From NCBI RefSeq assembly GCF_022229005.1, contig NZ_JAKKFD010000030.1, positions 1 through 64,000 of the forward strand: 64,000 bases of DNA, written 5' to 3'. The notes beneath the pieces were generated by a model that was not told where the DNA came from, did no database searches, and saw only the letters and a program-made list of their open reading frames with translations. This document shows, one piece after another, positions 31,494-39,755 of the stretch (the stretch's first letter is position 1; the number at the start of each line of letters is the position of its first letter). Position numbers and translations under genes: made by a program. The DNA comes from Micromonospora trifolii. Lineage in GTDB: Bacteria; Actinomycetota; Actinomycetes; Mycobacteriales; Micromonosporaceae.

Positions 31494-33374
31494 ACCGGGT
31501 GGGGGCGGGGGCGGGGCGGGGGAGGGGGGTAGGTGGAGGGTGAAGGTGGAGCCTTTGGTGGGGGTGCTGGTGGCGCTGACCGTGCCGCCGTGGGCCTCGG
31601 TGAGCTTGCGAACGATGGCGAGGCCCAGGCCGCTGCCGCCGGTCTGTCGACTCCGGGACTTCTCGGCCCGCCAGAAGCGGTCGAACACCCGGGGCAGGTC
31701 CTCGGCGCTGATACCGCTGCCGGTGTCGGTCACCGAGACGATGACCTCGGCGTCGGTCGCGCTGGCGCTGATCGTCACGCCCCCTCCCGACGGGGTGTGC
31801 CGTACCGCGTTGGCGACCAGGTTGCCGACGGCCTGGCGGAGTCGCACCGGGTCGGCGTCCACCTGCGGGTCGGCCTCGGTGCGTACCGTGATGGCGACGC
31901 CGATCCGGTCGGCGTGGGCCCGGTGCGCCTCCGCGACCTGGGCGAGCAGGTCGGTGAGGTAGACCTCTTCACGGTGCAGCCGCAGCGCGCCCGCGTCGGC
32001 CTCGGCCAGGTCCTGCAGGTCGGTGATCACGTGCTGGAGCAGAGTCGCCTCCTCCAGCAGCGAGGAGAGCAGCCGGCGGTCGGGGGCCGCGACGCCGTCC
32101 TCGACCGCTTCGAGCCAGCCCCGGATGTTGCTCACCGGCGTACGCATCTCGTGGGCGATGTCGCTGACCATGGCCCGGCGCAGCTGCTCCAGCCGTTCCC
32201 GCCGTTCGGCCATGTCGTTGAAGACCTCGGCCAGCCGGGCGATCTCGTCGCGTCCGGTCACCCGGACCCGTGCGGCGCCGTCACCGTCGCGCATCCGCTG
32301 GGCGGCCCCGGTCAGCGCGTGCAGCGGACGGGTCAGCCGGATGCCGGCGAGGACCGTGAAGCCGACCGTCACCAGCAGGACGAGGCCGGCGACCGCGACG
32401 ATGCGGGTCTGGTTGGCGGGGGACAGGTCGAAGGTGGTCGAGGGGCGACCGCCCGGGTCGGTGACGAAGAGGGTCGCGGCCGGGGCCACGTACGGGAGGA
32501 GTTGTTCCCGTCGACTGGTGCCGACGCAGGCGCTGACCGCCCTGTTGTGCTCCTGGTCGACGCCGGCCGCGCTGCGGGAGTCGGGTGCGCTGGCCGCCGG
32601 CTGCCTCGTCCAGGTCCAGTTCAGGTCCACCTGCACGGCAGGCAGGCGCCGCCGCGCCAGGCAGGTGTTCACCAGGGCGTTGAGCTGGGTGAGCGCCTTG
32701 CCCTCGGTGGCCGTTCGGGTCGCGAGCTCTTCCCTCAACTGGCCGCAGGCGGCACTGTCGGCGAGGTCGGTGCCGGGGGTGTCGATGCGGGGGCGGCCGG
32801 TGGGCCCGTCCACGACGGCGGCGTCGATCTGCGCCCGCAGCCGCAGACACTGGACCGCCTCGGCCGCCTTGTCGCGCAGCGCGGCGCGCTCCTCGGGCGG
32901 GAGGAGGTACGGCCCTGTGGTGCGGGGGTCGATGCGGCTGGTGCCACCGTCACCGCTGCCCGGCACTGTGGTGCCGGGCATCAGGGCGGTGTCGACGGCG
33001 AGCGCGTCGACTGTCGCGGACGACGTCGTCGGCAACGGGCCCGCGCCGGGGGCCGAGTCCACGATCGGCGCACCGGTCTCGGTGGTCAGGGCGATCCGCC
33101 GGCCGACGTCCCGGGCGAGCGGCCGAAGGGTCGCGTCGACCCCGTCCCAGTTCGGGTGGGTCGCCGCGTACGCGAGCACTGTGTCGTAGATGTGCGCGTC
33201 GTCGGCGAGCGCCTGCCCCTGTTCCTGCCGGATCGCTCCGGTGGTGGTGCGCACGGCCAGCCACGCGGTCGCCGCGATCGAGCCGATGGCGATGAGGACG
33301 GCCAGCGCCAGCAGTCGGAGCAGCAGGCTGCGGCGCAGCGGAACCTCACCCGACACGGGGGGACTCTTCGACAA
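31491..33374 (-). CDS. Sensor histidine kinase
   Basis: A 627-residue HisKA-type kinase. First membrane helix at ~residues 17-42; an extracellular sensor of nearly 300 residues with several cysteines (QCLRLRAQ, ACGQLRE, NTCLARRR, SACVGTS); second helix ~322-345; HAMP domain; His408 in SDIAHEMRTP; then N box (NLVANAVRHTP), G1 box (VTDTGSGIS) and G2 box (GGSGLGLAIV). The C-terminus ends in SPAPPPPPPG encoded by the G-rich part of a repeat. The start lies inside the 3' end of the response regulator gene, so the pair is coupled. Confidence 0.94.
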   Translation of the reverse strand: MSKSPPVSGEVPLRRSLLLRLLALAVLIAIGSIAATAWLAVRTTTGAIRQEQGQALADDAHIYDTVLAYAATHPNWDGVDATLRPLARDVGRRIALTTETGAPIVDSAPGAGPLPTTSSATVDALAVDTALMPGTTVPGSGDGGTSRIDPRTTGPYLLPPEERAALRDKAAEAVQCLRLRAQIDAAVVDGPTGRPRIDTPGTDLADSAACGQLREELATRTATEGKALTQLNALVNTCLARRRLPAVQVDLNWTWTRQPAASAPDSRSAAGVDQEHNRAVSACVGTSRREQLLPYVAPAATLFVTDPGGRPSTTFDLSPANQTRIVAVAGLVLLVTVGFTVLAGIRLTRPLHALTGAAQRMRDGDGAARVRVTGRDEIARLAEVFNDMAERRERLEQLRRAMVSDIAHEMRTPVSNIRGWLEAVEDGVAAPDRRLLSSLLEEATLLQHVITDLQDLAEADAGALRLHREEVYLTDLLAQVAEAHRAHADRIGVAITVRTEADPQVDADPVRLRQAVGNLVANAVRHTPSGGGVTISASATDAEVIVSVTDTGSGISAEDLPRVFDRFWRAEKSRSRQTGGSGLGLAIVRKLTEAHGGTVSATSTPTKGSTFTLHLPPSPAPPPPPPG

Positions 33375-34041
33375 GCTTGTATCCGATGCCGTACACGGTC
33401 ACCAGCCGGGCCGGCTTGCGCGGGTTCGGCTCGATCTTCCGGCGGAGGTTCATCACGTGCACGTCGACGGTCCGGTTGGTGATGTACCTGTCGAACCCGT
33501 GCAGGTAGCCCAGGAGCTGGTCCCGGGTGAACGCCCGGGCGGGCTGGGCGGCCATCGCCTGGAGCAGTTGGAACTCACCAGGTGTGCAGTCGACGAGGCG
33601 TCCGTCGCTGCGTACCTCGTGGCGCACCGGGTCGACGTGCACCGCGCCGACCCGCAGCACCGGGTCCGTCTGCGTCCGCTGGCCCCGGCGCAGCAGGCTG
33701 CGGGCCCGGGCGACCAGTTCACGTGGGCTGTACGGCTTCGTCATGTAGTCGTCGGCGCCCAGGTCGAGGCCGAGCAGAAGGTCGTCCTCGGTCGACCGGG
33801 CGGTCAGCATGAGCACCGGCAGGTCGGACTCCCGGCGCAGGATGCGACAGACGTCCAGGCCGTCGACCTTCGGCATCATCACGTCGAGGACCAGCAGCGC
33901 CGGGGGCCGCTGGCGGATCTGCTCCAGGGCGGCCCGCCCGTCGGCCACCACGACCACCTCGTGCCCCTCGCGTTCCAGATACCGGCGCGCCAACTCCGCC
34001 TGCTTCTGGTCGTCCTCGGCTACCAGCACGTACGCACACAC
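33346..34041 (-). CDS. OmpR/PhoB-type response regulator
   Basis: A 231-residue regulator starting at GTG 34041. The receiver domain has the acidic pocket AEDD, phospho-acceptor Asp53 in LLVLDVMMPK, and the signalling Lys in DDYMTKPYSP. The C-terminal winged helix runs from ~residue 130 (CTPGEFQLLQAMAAQPARAF, then ITNRTVDVHVMNLRRKIEP). It overlaps the kinase gene by 29 bp and diverges from the lipoprotein-adaptor-ABC operon, its likely target. The long in-frame reading upstream to 34533 overlaps that operon and was not used. Confidence 0.94.
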   Translation of the reverse strand: MCAYVLVAEDDQKQAELARRYLEREGHEVVVVADGRAALEQIRQRPPALLVLDVMMPKVDGLDVCRILRRESDLPVLMLTARSTEDDLLLGLDLGADDYMTKPYSPRELVARARSLLRRGQRTQTDPVLRVGAVHVDPVRHEVRSDGRLVDCTPGEFQLLQAMAAQPARAFTRDQLLGYLHGFDRYITNRTVDVHVMNLRRKIEPNPRKPARLVTVYGIGYKLVEESPRVG

Positions 34042-34153
34042 GGCAGCGACTGTACGTGGCCCCGACCGGTTGCAGTACGGCCTTGAGCTGGGGCTATCGG
34101 ATGACGACCGGTTCCTTACAGGTCTCTGACACCTGGTCGTGAAGCTGCACGCC

Positions 34154-34768
34154 ATGACCAACTCAACCCATCGGGTCGCCACCGGGCTCGCCGCGGTCGC
34201 AGTGCTCGCCGTCGCCCTCACCGGCTGCGGCGGCGGTGCGTCCAGCGCCGACAAGGGCACCGCCAGCGGTGACGTCGCGTCGCTCGTCACCCCGTCCGCC
34301 CCGGCGAGTGCGACCCCTGCCGGTGGTGCCGCCAACGGGCGGCCGCAGCTACGCCTGGACATGACCGACGAGGAGGAGGAGCGGCTCTGGGGGACGTACA
34401 ACATCTGCCTGCACGACAACGGCGTGAAGCTGAACGACGGCCGGTCACAACCCGGCCCGGTGGGGGACGGTACGGGCCTGTCCCTCGACCAGAGCGGGGA
34501 GCCGAAGGCGGCGTACGTGGCGTGCGCGAACAAGCTGCCGCTCCAGCCGCCGGAGCTGGACCCGGAGAAGAACCCGAACTACGTGAGCCAGTGGAACGAC
34601 TACGTCCAGTGCCTGCGCGGACGCGGAATGAAGATCCACTCGCTGCCGGACGGCTCCGGATGGACCTACGACGACGGGGTCGCCGACCCGGCCGGCGGCC
34701 TTGAGGGTCCCGCCCTCGCCGCTGTCGAGAGGGAATGCACCATGGAGATCTTCGGTGCCAAGAAGTAA
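34154..34768 (+). CDS. Lipoprotein of unknown function, first gene of an efflux operon
   Basis: A 204-residue lipoprotein: signal peptide with lipobox LTGC (Cys25 lipidated), a Ser/Ala/Thr/Pro spacer, then a domain with four cysteines (NICLHDNG, VACANKL, QCLRGRG, ECTMEIF) that could form two disulfides. An upstream GTG at 34139 is an alternative start. The next gene begins inside its last codons. Position suggests an extracytoplasmic sensor or accessory for the ABC pump; that is inference. Confidence 0.75.
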   Translation: MTNSTHRVATGLAAVAVLAVALTGCGGGASSADKGTASGDVASLVTPSAPASATPAGGAANGRPQLRLDMTDEEEERLWGTYNICLHDNGVKLNDGRSQPGPVGDGTGLSLDQSGEPKAAYVACANKLPLQPPELDPEKNPNYVSQWNDYVQCLRGRGMKIHSLPDGSGWTYDDGVADPAGGLEGPALAAVERECTMEIFGAKK

Positions 34769-35888
34769 CCCGACCGACGATCCTGGTCGGCGGACGACCC
34801 GGCGTACCGGGGTCGTGGTGACCCTGGTGACCCTGGTGATCGCCGTCGGTGCCGGCGTCGGGGCGCTGGCCCTGCGGCATCACCCCGGCGGTGACGCCGC
34901 GAGCGCCCCGCCGCCGGTCACCACGACGACTGTGACTCGGGCCGACCTGTCGGACAGCCGCTCGCTCAACGGCATGCTCGGCTTCGGCCCGGAGCGGTTG
35001 GTGAAGGGTGCCGGGGAGGGCGTCGTCACCCGGCTGCCGAAGGTGGGCGACACGGTGGCCCGGGGCAAGCCGCTCTACTGGGTCAACGACCGACCGGTGC
35101 CGGTGCTGTTCGGCGGGACCCCGCTCTTCCGCCCGCTCGACAAGCCAGGTCTGGTGGGCAGCGACGTGCGAATCGTGTCGGACAACCTGAAGGCGTTGGG
35201 CTACCCCATCGCGTCGCAGCCGTCCCGGGGCACCGACGGCACGAAGATCGGCGCGGGTCAGGCAGTGCTCACCGGAAGCCTCGTCGGCGCGATCAAGAAG
35301 TGGCAGCAGGCCCTCGGCCTGGACCCCACCGGCACGATCGGGGTCGGGCAGGTCGCCGTGCTGACCGGGCCGGCCCGGGTCAGCGCGGTGAAGGCGCTAC
35401 CCGGTGACCCGGTCGCCGGTGAGCTGCTGGCCGTCACCGAGAAGGTCAAGCTGGTCACCGTGCCGGTCGGGGCCGCCGAGGTCGGCACCATCACTGTGGG
35501 CGCCGCCGTGGTCGTCGCCCTGCCGGACAGCTCCGAGATCCCGGGCACTGTCGCCTCGATCTCGCAGACGGTGCGCGGCGGCGGGGCGGACGGCGGCACC
35601 GGGCAGGGCAGCCCACCGACGGTGGACGTCCTCGTCGCACCGACCCGCGCGGCGGACGTGGCCAAGCTGGACGCGGCCACTGTGCAGGTCCGGTTCACCA
35701 CCGCCGTCCGCAAGGGCGTGCTCGCGGTGCCGGTGGGCGCGCTGGTGGCGCTCCGCGAGGGCGGGCACGCGCTGCAACTGCCCGACGGTGGGCTGGTGGC
35801 CGTGGAGACCGGGATGTTCGCCCGGGGCCTGGTCGAGGTCAGCGGCACCGGTGTGACCGAGGGCCTCGACGTGGTGACGGCATCGTGA
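34755..35888 (+). CDS. HlyD-like efflux adaptor with peptidoglycan-binding domain
   Basis: A 377-residue protein with one N-terminal membrane helix (GVVVTLVTLVIAVGAGVGAL, ~residues 19-38). It then has a lipoyl-like segment (GEGVVTRLPKVGDTVARGKP), a PG_binding_1-type segment (VSDNLKALGYPI ... AIKKWQQALGLDPTGTIG, ~residues 140-195), and barrel strands toward the C-terminus. Such adaptors link an ABC pump to the wall in Gram-positives. GTG 34755 overlaps the previous stop; GGAG at 34744-34747 supports it. Its stop overlaps the ATPase start (GTGA). Confidence 0.84.
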   Translation: MPRSNPTDDPGRRTTRRTGVVVTLVTLVIAVGAGVGALALRHHPGGDAASAPPPVTTTTVTRADLSDSRSLNGMLGFGPERLVKGAGEGVVTRLPKVGDTVARGKPLYWVNDRPVPVLFGGTPLFRPLDKPGLVGSDVRIVSDNLKALGYPIASQPSRGTDGTKIGAGQAVLTGSLVGAIKKWQQALGLDPTGTIGVGQVAVLTGPARVSAVKALPGDPVAGELLAVTEKVKLVTVPVGAAEVGTITVGAAVVVALPDSSEIPGTVASISQTVRGGGADGGTGQGSPPTVDVLVAPTRAADVAKLDAATVQVRFTTAVRKGVLAVPVGALVALREGGHALQLPDGGLVAVETGMFARGLVEVSGTGVTEGLDVVTAS

Positions 35889-36577
35889 TCGCCGAGCCGG
35901 TGCTGAACGTCGAGGGGGTGAGTAGGACGTACCCCGGCGGGGTGACCGCACTGGACGACGTCTCACTGACAGTGCGCGCTGGCGAGATGCTCGCCATCGT
36001 CGGGCCCTCCGGGTCCGGCAAGTCCACGCTGCTGAACATCATGGGCACCCTCGATCTGCCGACCAGCGGCCGGGTACGCGTGGCCGGTCAGGAGGTCACC
36101 GCGCTGTCGGACCGTCGGCTCTCCGCGTTGCGGGGCCGCTGGCTCGGCTTCGTCTTCCAGCAGTTCCACCTCACCGACGGGCTGGATGCCGCCGAGAACG
36201 TCGCCACCGGCCTGCTCTACGCCGGGGTGCCCCGCCGTCGTCGTCGCCGCGCCGCGATCGAGGCGCTGGCCCGGGTCGGCCTGGCGCACCGGGTCGACCA
36301 CCTGCCACAGCAGCTCTCCGGCGGGGAGCGGCAGCGGGTGGCGATAGCTCGGGCACTCGTCAACGAGGCCGCGCTGGTGCTGGCCGACGAGCCGACCGGC
36401 GCCCTCGACACGGTCAACGGGGAGGCGGTTCTTGCCCTGCTCATGGACCTCAACGCGGAGGGAACCACCATCGCCGTGATCACCCACGACCGCGATCTCG
36501 CCGCCCGTACGCCTCGACAGGTCGAGATCCGCGACGGCCGGATCGTCGCCGACACCGTCGCCGGGAGCAGGGCATGA
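35885..36577 (+). CDS. ABC transporter ATP-binding protein, MacB/LolD type
   Basis: A 230-residue ATPase: Walker A GPSGSGKSTLLNIM (~residues 40-53), Q loop FVFQQFHLTDGLDAAENV, signature LSGGERQRVAIARAL (~143-157), Walker B LVLADEPTGALD, and H loop VITHDRDLA. The LDAAENV and DEPTGALD wording is typical of the MacB/LolD subfamily, which works by mechanotransmission rather than direct transport. Both ends overlap neighbouring genes by four bases. Confidence 0.95.
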   Translation: MIAEPVLNVEGVSRTYPGGVTALDDVSLTVRAGEMLAIVGPSGSGKSTLLNIMGTLDLPTSGRVRVAGQEVTALSDRRLSALRGRWLGFVFQQFHLTDGLDAAENVATGLLYAGVPRRRRRRAAIEALARVGLAHRVDHLPQQLSGGERQRVAIARALVNEAALVLADEPTGALDTVNGEAVLALLMDLNAEGTTIAVITHDRDLAARTPRQVEIRDGRIVADTVAGSRA

Positions 36578-37770
36578 GCATGAGCCCGTTCCGGCTCGCC
36601 CCGACCGACGTACTCCGGCTCGGTCTGCTCGGGCTGACCACCCGCCGGGTGCGGGCCGTCCTCTCGGCCCTGGGCATCTCCATCGGCATCGCCACGTTGG
36701 TCGTCGTGGTGGGTATCCCCGCGTCCAGCCAGCGCGACCTGATGGACCAGCTCTCGGCCCTGGGCACCAACCTGCTGCGGGCCGAACCCGTGCCGGATCA
36801 GAACCCGCCCGTCCTCCTGCCCGAGGACGCCGCCGCCATGGCGTCGCGGATCGGGCCGGTCCACACGGCGAGCGCTGTCGCGAACACCCACACGGCAGTG
36901 CGCCGCAACGACCTGCTGGACCGGTACGACACGTCCGGGCTCACTGTGCTCGCGTCCCGGCCGGACCTGCTGGGAACTGTCAACGGCAGGATCCGCAGCG
37001 GCCGGGCCCTCGACGCCGGGTCGGCCGGGCTCCCGACCGCCGTCCTCGGCTACGTCGCGGCGAGCCGGCTCGGCTTCGCCACTGTGGACCCCCGGCAGCC
37101 ACCCCAGGTGTTCATCGGCGAGCGTTGGTTCACAGTCATCGGCATCCTGGACCCGTTGCCGCTCTCCCCGGATCTCGACCGCTCGGTGCTGGTCGGGTGG
37201 GACGCCGCCAAGGCCATGCTCGGCTTCGACGGTCACCCCACTGTCGTCTACCTGCGGGCCAGGGAGGACGCGCTGGAGGACGTCCGTGCCGTGCTGCCGG
37301 CCACCCTCAACCCGCAGCTGCCCGGGCTGGTCCAGGTCAGCCGCCCCTCCGACGCGCTCGCCGCGAAACGGGCCACCGAGGACAGCTTCTCCGCGCTGTT
37401 CCTCGGGTTGGCGGCTGTCGCCCTGCTGGTCGGCGGGATCGGCGTGGCCAACACGATGGTGATCTCGGTGCTGGAGCGCCGTCGGGAGATCGGCCTGCGC
37501 CGGGCGCTCGGCGCGAACCGCGGCCAGATCCGGGTGCAGTTCCTCACCGAGTCGGTGCTGCTCAGCGTGCTCGGCGGTGCCGCCGGAGCGGCGCTCGGGG
37601 TGCTCGCGACGGTCGGCTACGCCAGCTACCAGGGCTGGCCGCCCACGATTCCCCTGACCGCGGTGCTGGGCGGAATCACCGGCGCCCTCCTGGTGGGAGT
37701 GGTCGCCGGCGTGTACCCGTCGATCCGAGCCGCCCGCCTGACCCCCACCGAAGCCCTCTCCACCCCCTGA
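36574..37770 (+). CDS. FtsX/MacB-type ABC permease
   Basis: A 398-residue permease. One N-terminal helix (VLSALGISIGIATLVVVVGI, ~residues 30-49), a large extracellular MacB periplasmic core (~residues 55-270), and three C-terminal helices (FLGLAAVALLVGGIGVANTM, ESVLLSVLGGAAGAALGVLA, AVLGGITGALLVGVVAGVYP). The ERRREIGLRRALGANRGQIR coupling motif is present. With the ATPase and adaptor it should form a tripartite-like efflux or envelope-stress pump controlled by the divergent two-component system. Confidence 0.93.
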   Translation: MSMSPFRLAPTDVLRLGLLGLTTRRVRAVLSALGISIGIATLVVVVGIPASSQRDLMDQLSALGTNLLRAEPVPDQNPPVLLPEDAAAMASRIGPVHTASAVANTHTAVRRNDLLDRYDTSGLTVLASRPDLLGTVNGRIRSGRALDAGSAGLPTAVLGYVAASRLGFATVDPRQPPQVFIGERWFTVIGILDPLPLSPDLDRSVLVGWDAAKAMLGFDGHPTVVYLRAREDALEDVRAVLPATLNPQLPGLVQVSRPSDALAAKRATEDSFSALFLGLAAVALLVGGIGVANTMVISVLERRREIGLRRALGANRGQIRVQFLTESVLLSVLGGAAGAALGVLATVGYASYQGWPPTIPLTAVLGGITGALLVGVVAGVYPSIRAARLTPTEALSTP

Positions 37771-37783
37771 CCCCTGCCTGTGG

Positions 37784-37839
37784 TGATCAAGAGGTTTGCG
37801 TCACCGGGAGGCCGTTTCTTGACGCAAATCTCTTGATCA
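37784..37839. repeat. Hairpin repeat copy 2 (TGATCAAGAGG type)
   Basis: Left arm TGATCAAGAGGTTTGCGTCA (37784-37803) is identical to copy 1; the right arm (37820-37839) has one mismatch. As in copy 1, a G-rich tract follows on the right (37840-37876) and the stop codon of the minus-strand gene (yihY-like, TCA at 37837-37839) is within the right arm. Only the loops differ. It lies between the permease and the convergent YihY gene. Confidence 0.92.
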
Positions 37840-38703
37840 ACCCGGCGGGGTGGGGGTGGGGGCGGGGGCGGGGGTTCGGGTGCGGTTCGCGCGCCAGCGG
37901 GAGAGGGCCAGGGTGGCGGAGTAGCCGGCCAGGACGATCACGTGGAACAGGTAGAGCCAGAGGAGGACTGCCACGCCGCCGCCGATCTCGTCGAAGCCCC
38001 CGAAGGGCACGCCCAGGTCCAGCGGGAGCGAGGCGAAGAGCACGAAACCGTGCAGGAAGCCGGAGAGGTTCGCCGCGGTGAACGACCCGATCCCGAGGGT
38101 GGAGAGCCAGTCCGGTGAGGCCGGCCCGACGACCCGGAACACCCACACCAGCACCGGCGTGAGCACCAGCCAGACCGCCAGGAACGACAGCACCACGCCG
38201 AGCACACCGAGCCAACCGCCCTGGCGTACGAGGCGGGTGGTGAGCGGGAGCGCCAGCAGGATCGACAGCAGCAGCGCGGGGGCCGGCGCGAGCAGTGGCA
38301 GCAGCAGGAGCCGGCCCCGCCAGCCGACCAGGTGCTCGTCGGAGCGGGGCGCGGCCACCGAGACGAACGCCCGGCGCAGGCCCTCGCCGTACAGTGAGGC
38401 GGGCAGCAGGGAGGCCAGCGCCAGCAGCGGGGTCAAGCCCACCCCGGCGTCGACCAGCGCCTCCACCGCCCGGGGCGCGCCGATCGCGGTGGGCAGGGCC
38501 TCCACGGCGTACGAGGTGAGCCGGCGTACCCGGTCGGCACCGGCCACCAGTGCGGTGAGCCAGATCGCCAGCAGGGCGACCGGCACCACGGCGATCGCCC
38601 CGTAGAAGGTGATCGCGGCGGCGTGCAGCGACAGGTCCCGTCCGCGCACCGGACGGAACGCGGCACTGGTGATCCGTCTCGCGCGCTGCCATCCGTTGCC
38701 CAT
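37837..38703 (-). CDS. YihY/UPF0761-family membrane protein
   Basis: A 288-residue protein with about six membrane helices and the family N-terminus RDLSLHAAAITFYGAIAVVP (~residues 22-41), once mis-named ribonuclease BN. Other conserved parts are LLALASLLPASLYGEGLRRA and GGVAVLLWLYLFHVIVLAGY. Role unknown. Start ATG 38703 is preceded by GGAAGGAGGA on its strand. The C-terminus PAPAPTPTPPG is encoded by the G-rich tract of the hairpin repeat. Confidence 0.86.
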   Translation of the reverse strand: MGNGWQRARRITSAAFRPVRGRDLSLHAAAITFYGAIAVVPVALLAIWLTALVAGADRVRRLTSYAVEALPTAIGAPRAVEALVDAGVGLTPLLALASLLPASLYGEGLRRAFVSVAAPRSDEHLVGWRGRLLLLPLLAPAPALLLSILLALPLTTRLVRQGGWLGVLGVVLSFLAVWLVLTPVLVWVFRVVGPASPDWLSTLGIGSFTAANLSGFLHGFVLFASLPLDLGVPFGGFDEIGGGVAVLLWLYLFHVIVLAGYSATLALSRWRANRTRTPAPAPTPTPPG

Positions 38704-38754
38704 CGGGTCCTCCTTCCCTGTCGTCGCGGCCGTCACTCCTTAAGATCGCCGGTC

Positions 38755-39306
38755 ATGACTGTTCTCACCACCGAACGCCTCATCCTGCGTGATTGGACCG
38801 ACGATCCGGCCGATCTGGCCCGGATCTACGACATCTACTCCCGCCCGGAGATCACCCGCTGGTTGGCGGTGTCGCCAGGCATGCCGATGACCGACCCCGC
38901 CCAGGCCGTCGAGCGGCTGCGGATCTGGCAGGACCGGCACGCCGACGACGGTGGCCGGTACGGCACCTGGGCGGTCGAGGTACGCGAGACCGGTCAGGTG
39001 GTGGGCACGGCGCTGCTCAAGCCGCTGCCCGGCCGGGACGAGGCGGTGCGTACCGAGGACATCGAGACGGGTTGGCACCTGCATCCGGACTCGTGGGGTC
39101 ACGGCTACGCCACCGAGGCCGCTCGTGTGCTGCTGGATCGGGAGTTCGCCACCGGCACCCGGGAGATCTACGCGGTCGTGTCGCCGGGCAACGAGCCGTC
39201 GATGGCTGTCGCTCGGAGGTTGGGCATGAAGCATGTGGGCCAGCGCACCGACTGGTACGGCGGGGAACTGCTGGAGACCTTCGTGCTGACGGCGCCAGAT
39301 GCCTGA
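38755..39306 (+). CDS. GNAT-family N-acetyltransferase, RimJ/RimL type
   Basis: A 183-residue acetyltransferase beginning VLTTERLILRDWTDDPADLA, as in RimJ/RimL-like enzymes that acetylate protein N-termini or small amines. The acetyl-CoA binding region is HPDSWGHGYATEAARVLLD (~residues 108-126). TAAGAT at 38741-38746 stands 8 bases before ATG 38755, so the mRNA is probably leaderless. Substrate unknown. Confidence 0.88.
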   Translation: MTVLTTERLILRDWTDDPADLARIYDIYSRPEITRWLAVSPGMPMTDPAQAVERLRIWQDRHADDGGRYGTWAVEVRETGQVVGTALLKPLPGRDEAVRTEDIETGWHLHPDSWGHGYATEAARVLLDREFATGTREIYAVVSPGNEPSMAVARRLGMKHVGQRTDWYGGELLETFVLTAPDA

Positions 39307-39342
39307 TCGTTCTCGCACTACCTGACGCAAGATCCGCGCAAC

Positions 39343-39392
39343 TTCGGGGAAGGTGTGGCCTCCAGTCGTCGGGGGCCGGCACCTTCCCCGAA
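39343..39392. repeat. Intergenic palindrome after the GNAT gene
   Basis: TTCGGGGAAGGTG (39343-39355) pairs with CACCTTCCCCGAA (39380-39392), extended by GGCC inside. AAGATCCGCG stands just upstream (39329-39338), similar to the outer motif of other palindromes here. It probably terminates the GNAT transcript. Confidence 0.75.
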
Positions 39393-39492
39393 ATTGTGGG
39401 CAGGGCGACGCGGGTGACGGCCGTCAGGGCAGACAAGTCCGTCAATAGTCACGGTGGTCGAAGTGTTGACGCTCCCGTAGCACGTCAGTAAC

Positions 39493-39587
39493 CTTTGGAC
39501 CAAAGTAACGCAAGATTTTGACAAAGGTATGCACGGTTCTGTGCATGCCCTCGGAAGATTCAACGGGCCTCCTGGGGAGGCCCGTTG
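39493..39587 (+). promoter_or_regulatory. Operator-like palindromes, -35 element and leader hairpin before the glucanase gene
   Basis: Within the 449-base gap 39307-39755 lie: CTTTGG-A-CCAAAG (39493-39505), a 13-bp palindrome; TTGACA (39518-39523), a consensus -35; ATGCAC-GGTTCT-GTGCAT (39529-39546); and a strong hairpin with 12-bp arms, CAACGGGCCTCC (39561-39572) and GGAGGCCCGTTG (39576-39587), in the likely leader. The arrangement suggests sugar-responsive repression plus a leader structure; no regulator is adjacent. Nothing gene-like was seen in the gap. Confidence 0.5.
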
Positions 39588-39755
39588 ATGGTCGTACCCA
39601 TCTGGTGTTTCCCGGACGAGCGGCGCCCCCGCGCCGCCCGTACCACCCCGTCTCTCTCGACACCGGCCCTCTCGCATCGGCCGGCGCTGCACCGCCGCAC
39701 CCCCACCCCGTGGTCCAGCCACCGCGGCAACCGTCCCCCGACGACAAGGACAGTG

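Noticed and set aside
31438..37839. Insertion sequence or transposon explanation for the two hairpin repeats
   Set aside because: No transposase, target-site duplication or terminal inverted repeat of IS type is present. The hairpins are placed at gene ends. A cassette bounded by repeats is reported only as a hypothesis.
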